Under the pieces are notes generated by a model, which saw only the letters and a list, made by a program, of their open reading frames with translations, searched no databases and was not told the DNA's origin. A stretch of DNA of 18,026 nt. Origin: Candidatus Uhrbacteria bacterium (GTDB lineage: Bacteria > Patescibacteriota > Patescibacteriia > UBA9934 > GWF2-40-263). The stretch lies in contig JACQSJ010000003.1 in NCBI GenBank assembly GCA_016205995.1, positions 1 through 18,026 on the forward strand. The letters are read 5' to 3'. Both the position numbers and the translations under genes were made by a program. Shown piece after piece: positions 13,203 to 18,026 of the stretch; within the stretch, counting starts at the first letter, position 1; each line of letters begins with the position of its first letter.

Positions 13203-15023
13203 ATGAAACCCCTCTCAAAAAACATCATCTTCGCCCTCGTGGCCATCCTGCTTATCTCAGCAATCTTTTCGGGCTACACGCTCAATGGGAACAAGCCTGA
13301 AGAAATCGGCATGACCACCTTGGTCGAGGAGATCCAGTCCCAAAGCGTGGAACGTATTCAAGTCGAAGGATCAGCCGTGACGGTCATCCTCAAGGACGGT
13401 CGCGAACAGACGACTCGCAAGGAATCCTCCGTCTCGCTCTCCGAAGAGCTCATCAGCTACGGCGTGACGGCTGACCAACTGAAGGCCGCGCAGATCACGA
13501 TCCAAGACCGTTCGACCCGCTCCTATATCCTGGGCGTGATCCTCCCCTCCCTGCTCCCGCTGTTCCTGCTCATCTTCATCTTCTGGTTCATGCTGCGCCA
13601 AATGCAGGGCGCAAATAACAAGGCCATGTCCTTTGGGATGAGCAACGCCCGCGAGATCAAGGACACTAAACAGAAAGTGACGTTTGCCGACGTGGCGGGA
13701 GATAAGGAAGCAAAAATTGAACTCCAGGAGGTCGTTGAGTTTTTGAAGAATCCAAAAAAGTTTTCTGACCTGGGCGCCAAGCTCCCCAAAGGCTTGCTGC
13801 TCATGGGTCGCCCAGGAACCGGAAAGACGCTCCTCGCCCGCGCGGTGGCGGGAGAAGCCGGCGTGCCGTTTTATCACTTGAGCGGTTCAGAATTCGTCGA
13901 AATGTTCGTGGGGGTCGGCGCAAGCCGCGTGCGCGATCTTTTTTCCAAGGCGAAGAAAAGCGCGCCGTGCATCGTGTTCATTGATGAGATCGATGCGGTC
14001 GGCCGCCAGCGTGGCACTGGATTAGGTGGCTCACACGATGAGCGCGAGCAGACCCTCAACCAGATCTTGGTCGAGATGGACGGGTTTGACCCAAACATCG
14101 GCGTCATCGTGATTGCCGCAACCAACCGACCAGACGTGCTTGATCCTGCCCTCCTGCGCCCAGGCCGATTCGACCGCCGCGTGGTCCTGGACCTCCCAGA
14201 CATCAACGACCGCGAGGAGATCCTGAAAATCCACGCCAAGAACAAGCCCCTTGCCCCGGACGTAAACATTCGACGCATTGCCGAGCGCACGCCCGGATTC
14301 TCCGGTGCGGACCTCATGAACCTGCTCAACGAATCCGCCATCCGTGCGGCTCGACGCAATGACACCAAGATCACTCAAGAGGACACGATGGACTCTGTTG
14401 AAAAAGTGCTGCTGGGGCCTGAGCGTAAAAGCTTCGTCATGAACAAAGAAGAGAAGAAGGTCACGGCCTACCATGAGGCTGGACACGCGCTGGTTGCCCA
14501 CACACTTCCCAACTGCGATCCGGTCCACAAAGTCTCGATCATCTCCCGTGGCATGGCCGGCGGGTACACCCTTAAACTTCCTTCAGAAGACAAGCGTCTG
14601 CACAAGCGCTCCGAGTTTATCGATGACATGGCCATGATGCTGGGCGGATTCGTCGCCGAGAAAGAAACTTTCGGAGACGTCACGACCGGAGCCTCCGATG
14701 ACCTGCGCAAGTGCACCGGCCTCGCGCGCGAGCTCGTGACCCGCTATGGCATGAGCGAAACGTTGGGACCCCGTGTCTTCGGCGACAGTCAGGAAATGGT
14801 GTTCCTGGGACGCGAGATCCATGAGGCGCGCAATTACTCAGAGAAAACCGCTGAGGCGATCGACCTAGAAGTCGAGAAGCTCGTGAATAGCGCCATGCAG
14901 ACCGCTCGTGATATAATTCGCAAAGAAAAATTGTCACTGAACAAGATTGCGAAGAAACTTCTGGAGGAAGAAACGATCGAGAAAGAAGCGTTCGAAGCCC
15001 TGCTCGCAACCCCAGCAGCGTAA
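13203..15023 (+). CDS. ftsH: ATP-dependent zinc metalloprotease FtsH
   Basis: The 606-residue product is a membrane-anchored AAA+ protease that degrades misassembled membrane proteins and selected regulators. Two TM segments lie at about 7-26 and 110-132, enclosing a small external domain. The ATPase part has Walker A GRPGTGKT (202-209), Walker B FIDEID (Asp261, Glu262) and the second region of homology (RPGRFDRR). The protease site is HEAGH (His424, His428) with Asp499 in GASDDL as third zinc ligand. The usual Walker A of FtsH is GPPGTGKT; Pro is Arg203 here, outside the nucleotide-contacting core. It starts 4 nt after the S1 gene stop and has no Shine-Dalgarno sequence. Confidence 0.97.
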   Translation: MKPLSKNIIFALVAILLISAIFSGYTLNGNKPEEIGMTTLVEEIQSQSVERIQVEGSAVTVILKDGREQTTRKESSVSLSEELISYGVTADQLKAAQITIQDRSTRSYILGVILPSLLPLFLLIFIFWFMLRQMQGANNKAMSFGMSNAREIKDTKQKVTFADVAGDKEAKIELQEVVEFLKNPKKFSDLGAKLPKGLLLMGRPGTGKTLLARAVAGEAGVPFYHLSGSEFVEMFVGVGASRVRDLFSKAKKSAPCIVFIDEIDAVGRQRGTGLGGSHDEREQTLNQILVEMDGFDPNIGVIVIAATNRPDVLDPALLRPGRFDRRVVLDLPDINDREEILKIHAKNKPLAPDVNIRRIAERTPGFSGADLMNLLNESAIRAARRNDTKITQEDTMDSVEKVLLGPERKSFVMNKEEKKVTAYHEAGHALVAHTLPNCDPVHKVSIISRGMAGGYTLKLPSEDKRLHKRSEFIDDMAMMLGGFVAEKETFGDVTTGASDDLRKCTGLARELVTRYGMSETLGPRVFGDSQEMVFLGREIHEARNYSEKTAEAIDLEVEKLVNSAMQTARDIIRKEKLSLNKIAKKLLEEETIEKEAFEALLATPAA

Positions 15024-15042
15024 CCAGGCTCTTTAGGAGGAT

Positions 15043-16029
15043 ATGCCCGCAAAAAAATCCACAATGCTGTACCGGCCATTTTTGCGTGACGCGTGGCGTC
15101 TCACATGGGAGCGGAAAAGCTTGTGGATTTTTGGTATCTTCGCCGCGCTCATTTCTACCGGCGGGGTCGTGGACGTGGTTTGGCGCGCGCTTGAAAAGGT
15201 TCAGCGCACAGAGTCGCTCTTGGAGAACCTCGCGGATTCATCCTTCATGGGATATGACGTGGCTGCCAGTTACATCGGGCAGCTGGCCACTCTGGGTCCG
15301 GAGCGCACCAGCTTCATCGTCATCGTCTCAACACTCATGGGGATTCTTCTGGTCATCATCGCCACCCTCTCCCAGGGGGCGCTGCTCTTAGGGATCCGAC
15401 ACAAGGCACATCAAGACCCCTACGCACTGCGCCAACAGGCCGGCCGACACTTCTGGAGTTTGTTCCTCGTAGGCCTCTTGAACAAGCTGCTCATACTCCT
15501 GTTGGTCGTCCTGATGACCCTTCCCCTTTTGCTCATCAGCCTTTCCACGAGTCTGGGTCATGGCATTCTGTTTTTCCTGCTCATGCTTGTGTTCATCCCA
15601 GCCAGCATCATCGTGAATATCATCTACATGTTCTCGCTCATCGACATCGTGGAAGCTGACAGCCACCCCTTGGGTGCCATCCATACCGCGGCCCGCCTCT
15701 TTGCCAAACAATGGCTCGCGACGTTTGAGTACGGCGTCATCATCTTCTTTGCCGTCTTTGGAGCCGGGCTCTTGTTCTTGATCCTGATAAGCCTCCTGGT
15801 CGTCCCCCTCTCGGTTGTCTACGCCACGGCCCTCCTGTCAGGTTCGTTCTCCTTGTACCTGGCCTTCAATATCGTCAGTGTGTGTCTTCTCTTTGCCTTG
15901 CTCCTGACTTTCATTGGCGCCTGCGTCACCTTCCAGTACAGCGCCTGGTTCCATTTCTACAAACACGGCCTGCACAAAACGCACGGCAAAAAACACTTCT
16001 CCAAACTCATGCGCCTGCTGGGCCGGTAA
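15043..16029 (+). CDS. Polytopic membrane protein of unknown function
   Basis: The 328-residue product has about six transmembrane segments, starting near residue 26 (LWIFGIFAALIST) and including about 90-115, 140-170, 178-205, 225-255 and 262-295. The sequence around LFAKQWLATFEYGVIIFF and the overall pattern recall the broad group of bacterial six-TM proteins of unknown role (DUF975-like or glycerophosphodiesterase membrane-domain-like), without a firm match. The C-terminal tail is basic (KHGLHKTHGKKHF). The start is at 15043, with an AGGAGG ending 2 nt before the ATG, an unusually short spacing. It follows ftsH by 19 nt and is the last gene of the operon. Confidence 0.8.
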   Translation: MPAKKSTMLYRPFLRDAWRLTWERKSLWIFGIFAALISTGGVVDVVWRALEKVQRTESLLENLADSSFMGYDVAASYIGQLATLGPERTSFIVIVSTLMGILLVIIATLSQGALLLGIRHKAHQDPYALRQQAGRHFWSLFLVGLLNKLLILLLVVLMTLPLLLISLSTSLGHGILFFLLMLVFIPASIIVNIIYMFSLIDIVEADSHPLGAIHTAARLFAKQWLATFEYGVIIFFAVFGAGLLFLILISLLVVPLSVVYATALLSGSFSLYLAFNIVSVCLLFALLLTFIGACVTFQYSAWFHFYKHGLHKTHGKKHFSKLMRLLGR

Positions 16030-16045
16030 CCCACCACCAAAGAAA

Positions 16046-16071
16046 CCACCCAATTCCCGGGTGGCTTTTTT
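16046..16071 (+). terminator. Terminator of the S1-ftsH operon
   Basis: CCACCC (16046-16051) and GGGTGG (16059-16064) form a GC-rich stem followed by CTTTTTTG. It lies 16 nt after the stop codon of the membrane protein gene. Confidence 0.85.
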
Positions 16072-16082
16072 GTCTACAATTT

Positions 16083-16113
16083 TTCGCACCTGCGAACTTT
16101 TGTCGTCACGACA
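16083..16113. repeat. Two adjacent short palindromes before GC-rich cassette 2
   Basis: TTCGCACCTGCGAA (16083-16096) is a perfect 6-bp-arm inverted repeat around CC, and TGTCGTCACGACA (16101-16113) has 5-bp arms around TCA. They stand right after the operon terminator, in the 140-nt region before the cassette gene. They may be protein-binding sites; no clear -10/-35 pair is seen here. Confidence 0.35.
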
Positions 16114-16213
16114 TCTGGACAGCTACGACAGAAACTGCTAACTTCAACTCTCGTTCGCTACTGTGGACGGCCTGCGGCTGGGATCAGCCGAGCTTCTTGA
16201 AACGGAGGTTTCC

Positions 16214-16642
16214 GTGCCCCGTCGCGACTCATCCTGCTGGGAGGACTTCAAGCTCTTCTGGAGCGTGTTCGGTCCCAGCCCGGGCTTCATCACCGGTGTC
16301 ATCCTGTTCGAGCTGATCTTCTGGAGCAGCCCTCAGTGGGCGCAGGACATCGGCTTCCCCACCGACGAAGGGCAGCGGATCGCCCACCTCGAGCACTGCG
16401 AGGATCTCGTCGACCGCGAAGCCGTCGCGCGCATGGTGGTCGTCCATGACCACTCGCCGATCCCCGCCACCGAGCTCGCCGACTGGACGCCGCAGCGCGT
16501 CGAAGCCGTCTACGACTCCGGTCTCACGGTCGTCTCAACCCTCACGCCCCACGGCAACATCCAGACGGTCGTCCGCGACCTCACCCTCCCCGTCGGCACG
16601 ACCTTCCGTCTGCTGGACGGTCGTGTGGTCGACATCTCCTGA
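16214..16642 (+). CDS. One-TM protein of unknown function in GC-rich cassette 2
   Basis: No family recognised. The GTG at 16214 has a strong ribosome binding site, CGGAGG, 5 nt upstream, with a CGGCT/AGCCG hairpin (16175-16190) before it. The 142-residue product has an N-terminal hydrophobic segment (about 20-35, PGFITGVILFELIFW) and a soluble remainder, with a helical charged region (EGQRIAHLEHCEDLVDREAV) and a beta-rich end. Codons end mainly in C or G and Lys is nearly absent, in contrast to the ftsH operon and pilB. It has its own terminator. It resembles cassette 1 in composition, ribosome-site quality and isolation. Confidence 0.65.
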   Translation: MPRRDSSCWEDFKLFWSVFGPSPGFITGVILFELIFWSSPQWAQDIGFPTDEGQRIAHLEHCEDLVDREAVARMVVVHDHSPIPATELADWTPQRVEAVYDSGLTVVSTLTPHGNIQTVVRDLTLPVGTTFRLLDGRVVDIS

Positions 16643-16667
16643 CCGACCCTTCCTGGGCGGTTTTTTT
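16643..16667 (+). terminator. Terminator of GC-rich cassette 2
   Basis: CCGACCC and GGGCGG pair as a 6-bp stem with one bulged A and a TTCCT loop, followed by seven T. It begins directly after the stop codon at 16640-16642. Confidence 0.85.
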
Positions 16668-16680
16668 ATCTTCCAATCGC

Positions 16681-16709
16681 TTGACAGATGCACTTCACTG
16701 AGATATTCT
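16681..16709 (+). promoter_or_regulatory. Strong promoter of the leader-tRNA unit
   Basis: A perfect -35 box TTGACA (16681-16686) and TATTCT (16704-16709) are separated by exactly 17 nt. Transcription would start near 16716. It is among the best sigma70 matches in the window and precedes no protein gene. Confidence 0.8.
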
Positions 16710-16715
16710 GATCAT

Positions 16716-16787
16716 GGAGTAGTCACCAGTATTCACTGGCAACAAACTACCTGTCACACAAAAGCCTCTCTCGAGAGGCTTTTGTGT
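16716..16787 (+). ncRNA. Structured leader or small RNA ending in a terminator-like hairpin
   Basis: Between the promoter and the tRNA lies a roughly 70-nt noncoding sequence. It can form GTAGT/ACTAC (16719-16723 with 16746-16750) around a CCAGT-ATTC-ACTGG hairpin (16726-16739), followed by a long hairpin. ACTACCTGTCA (16746-16756) is perfectly complementary to TGACAGGTAGT in the tRNA anticodon arm (16845-16855). If the hairpin terminates, this is a free small RNA; if not, it is a leader of the tRNA transcript. No known RNA family was recognised. Confidence 0.5.
16756..16787 (+). terminator. Long perfect hairpin upstream of the tRNA
   Basis: ACACAAAAGCCTCTC (16756-16770) and GAGAGGCTTTTGTGT (16773-16787) pair perfectly over 15 bp with almost no loop. 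The A tract, GC core and T tract give an intrinsic terminator shape, though the T run is inside the stem. It lies between the promoter and the tRNA, so readthrough or processing would be needed to express the tRNA from this promoter. Confidence 0.65.
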
Positions 16788-16810
16788 TATCATTTTCGCC
16801 GGTGGACCAT

Positions 16811-16886
16811 GGGCCAGTGGTGTATCTGGTGAGCATACTACTCTTGACAGGTAGTGGCACGGGTTCAATTCCCGTCTGGTCCACCA
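16811..16886 (+). tRNA. tRNA-like gene, predicted anticodon UGA, isotype uncertain
   Basis: The 76-nt sequence folds as a complete class I tRNA with encoded CCA. Acceptor GGGCCAG/CTGGTCC has one G-T pair. The D stem GTGT/GCAT uses wobbles, and its loop ATCTGGTGA keeps A14, G18G19 and A21. The anticodon stem is CTACT/GGTAG with loop CTTGACA. The T arm is ACGGG/CCCGT with loop TTCAATT; T8 is present and the discriminator is A. The anticodon in the centre of the 7-nt loop is TGA (Ser codon UCA), but bacterial tRNA-Ser has a long variable arm and here it is only 4 nt. Base 37 is C, where a purine is normal. A Val (GAC) reading needs a 9-nt loop. Confidence 0.72.
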
Positions 16887-16888
16887 CC

Positions 16889-16919
16889 CAAAAACGCCCT
16901 TGTAGGAAGGTCGTTTTTG
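16889..16919 (+). terminator. Terminator after the tRNA
   Basis: CAAAAACG-C-CCTT (16889-16901) and AAGG-T-CGTTTTTG (16907-16919) pair with one C/T mismatch around a GTAGG loop, followed by TTTTG. It starts 2 nt after the encoded CCA. Confidence 0.7.
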
Positions 16920-16933
16920 TTTTGTGCATTCCC

Positions 16934-16942
16934 TGGTAAACT
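16934..16942 (+). promoter_or_regulatory. Candidate extended -10 promoter for pilB
   Basis: TGGTAAACT is a TGn-extended -10 with four of six consensus bases. It lies between the tRNA terminator and the palindromic repeat; transcription would start near 16949, about 55 nt before the pilB ATG. No convincing -35 box is seen. Confidence 0.35.
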
Positions 16943-16960
16943 AGAGCGACATGAACCAGC

Positions 16961-16993
16961 AGATTGCTTCTCGCTGCGCTCCTCGCAATGACA
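16961..16993. repeat. Interspersed palindromic repeat
   Basis: The stretch begins AGATTGCTTCTCGCTGCGC and ends TCCTCGCAATGACA; its outer arms ATTGC and GCAAT pair around a GC-rich, partly self-complementary core. From general knowledge, very similar elements (reverse strand: CATTGCGAGGAGCG, then AGCGA, then GAAGCAAT) occur in many copies in diverse bacterial genomes. It would lie in the pilB 5' leader. Only one copy is in this window. Confidence 0.65.
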
Positions 16994-17003
16994 AGAGAAA
17001 TGT

Positions 17004-18026
17004 ATGTCCAATGATATCCAAAGCATCGAAGATCTCCTGAAGTACACGGGCGCCAAGGCGACAACGCAAGCGGCCTCCAAACCGGGCGATCGAAACGCCG
17101 TGGAAAAGTTCGAGGAGAAAATGCACGACGTACGCCTGAAAGAAAAGGAGGCCGAGGCGGAGACGGAGGCCGCTTCTTTGGGAGTTTCGTATGTGAACCT
17201 CAAGGGATTCCCGATCTCGCCGGAAGCCCTGCGCTTGATCCCGCAAGAACGAGCCGAGGCGATCAAAACCGTTTGTTTTCTGTTCACGGGCCCAGAGATC
17301 CGTCTAGCCTCCCTCCATCCCGCCGACCAGGCCGTGAAGGACCTCCTCTTCGAACTCCAGGAACGGCACAAAGCCAACGGCGGCGTCTACAAAATTTCCG
17401 ACGAAAGTTTCCGCGTGGCGATCAAGGCCTACGACACGCTTCCCAAGATCATGGAAATCGTGAAAGGCGTACAGGTCACCAATGACGAGCTCGAGAAATT
17501 CAAAAGCCAGCTCACCAAGTACACCGACGTCCAGCAGGTCATGGACCACGCCAGCGTCACGGACATCATGACGATCATCATGGCGGCCGGGCTCCAGTTT
17601 GGTACCAGCGACGTGCACGTCGAGGCCGAGCAGGAAAAAATCGCCGTACGCTTCCGTATTGACGGTGTGCTCCAGGATGTTGCCAAGCTCCCGCATGACT
17701 TTTGGAAAAAAATCGTGGCGCGCATCAAGCTCATCTCGGGCCTCAAGATCAACGTCACCGACCGTCCCCAAGACGGCCGCTTTACGATCTTCCTCAAAGA
17801 AGGCGACACGGACGTGCGCGTCTCAACGATCCCCACGACCTGGGGCGAGTCGGTCGTCATGCGTATCTTAAAGCCCAGCGCCATCAACGTAGAGTTCGAG
17901 CAACTCGGCTACCGGCCTTTGGCCGCGGCAAAGCTCCTCAAAGAAATTCAGAAGCCACATGGCATGATCATGACCACCGGTCCAACGGGATCCGGAAAAA
18001 CGACCACGCTCTACGCTATCTTGCGC
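17004..18026 (+). CDS. pilB: Type IV pilus assembly / type II secretion ATPase, GspE/PilB family (3' end outside window)
   Basis: The 341 visible residues lack the C terminus. The Lys/Glu-rich N-terminal part (1-60) and a variable domain (60-170) are followed by the N2 region (SDVHVEAEQEKIAVRFRIDGVLQDV) and RLSTIPT-like RVSTIPTTWGE, which lead into Walker A GPTGSGKT (326-333). This is the hexameric ATPase that drives pilus extension or secretion, and in other bacteria DNA uptake. Conserved Asp-box, Walker B and tetracysteine parts are not visible. The ATG at 17004 is the first start after an in-frame TGA at 16989. The ribosome site is weak (AAGAGA). Near-complete pili are common in Patescibacteria. 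Confidence 0.93.
   Translation, partial: MSNDIQSIEDLLKYTGAKATTQAASKPGDRNAVEKFEEKMHDVRLKEKEAEAETEAASLGVSYVNLKGFPISPEALRLIPQERAEAIKTVCFLFTGPEIRLASLHPADQAVKDLLFELQERHKANGGVYKISDESFRVAIKAYDTLPKIMEIVKGVQVTNDELEKFKSQLTKYTDVQQVMDHASVTDIMTIIMAAGLQFGTSDVHVEAEQEKIAVRFRIDGVLQDVAKLPHDFWKKIVARIKLISGLKINVTDRPQDGRFTIFLKEGDTDVRVSTIPTTWGESVVMRILKPSAINVEFEQLGYRPLAAAKLLKEIQKPHGMIMTTGPTGSGKTTTLYAILR

Noticed and set aside
16092..16107. CGAAC-TTTT-GTCGT, similar to a LexA (SOS) box
   Set aside because: Only the left half fits the Gram-positive consensus; the right half does not.
16801..16885. Alternative acceptor pairing GGTGGACCA with TGGTCCACC for the tRNA
   Set aside because: It gives 9 bp but leaves the D arm and spacing to the T arm non-canonical; the GGGCCAG/CTGGTCC stem gives a full tRNA fold. 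It may still be a precursor structure.
16811..16886. Suppressor tRNA or altered genetic code (UGA reassigned)
   Set aside because: The anticodon is UGA (reads UCA), not UCA (which would read UGA), and TGA clearly ends genes here, for example at 16640-16642 and 10978-10980.
16951..17040. Short open frame starting MNQQIASRC across the palindromic repeat and overlapping the pilB start
   Set aside because: Its sequence comes from the repeat itself, which gives such spurious peptides in many genomes; no ribosome site is present.

Overview
The window looks like chromosomal DNA of a streamlined bacterium, most plausibly a Patescibacteria/CPR lineage. The reasons are inferential: housekeeping genes packed with little spacing, an S1-like protein with four S1 repeats, small proteins of unknown family threaded between housekeeping genes, a PilB-type ATPase, and mostly weak or absent Shine-Dalgarno sequences. 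The standard genetic code is in use (TAA, TAG and TGA all end genes). No phage, transposase or CRISPR array is visible.

Layout. Positions 1-1050 (minus strand): 5' end of RNase III (rnc), nusB, and rpmF (L32) with a His-rich tail. Positions 1056-6337 (plus strand): a copper operon. A CsoR operator sits exactly in the spacer of the csoR promoter, followed by csoR, a small secreted protein, an HMA/SafE-like/cupredoxin fusion, a free HMA domain protein and a two-HMA CopA ATPase, ending at a terminator shared with a convergent small membrane protein gene (6358-6645, minus). Positions 6679-10889 (minus): a tightly packed set consisting of an unknown protein, a degenerate MBL-fold protein, a one-TM protein and gyrA. 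Positions 10907-11925 (minus): a compositionally distinct GC-rich cassette with its own promoter, two genes of unknown function and a terminator. Positions 11933-16071 (plus): S1-like protein, ftsH and a polytopic membrane protein. Positions 16083-16667 (plus): a second GC-rich single-gene cassette. Positions 16681-16919: a strong promoter, a structured leader with a terminator-like hairpin, and a tRNA gene whose predicted anticodon is UGA although it is class I. Positions 16934-18026: an interspersed palindromic repeat and the 5' part of a pilB/gspE gene that runs off the window.

How the genes work together. The copper operon is coherent: CsoR senses Cu(I), and HMA domains and a cupredoxin handle Cu(I) for a P1B-1 exporter and a SafE-like membrane protein. 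The divergent rpmF encodes an L32 with a potential metal-binding tail. The parts that known families do not explain are the short promoter-leader-hairpin-tRNA unit, whose leader has an 11-nt perfect complement to the tRNA anticodon arm, and the two GC-rich cassettes of unknown proteins placed between housekeeping operons.
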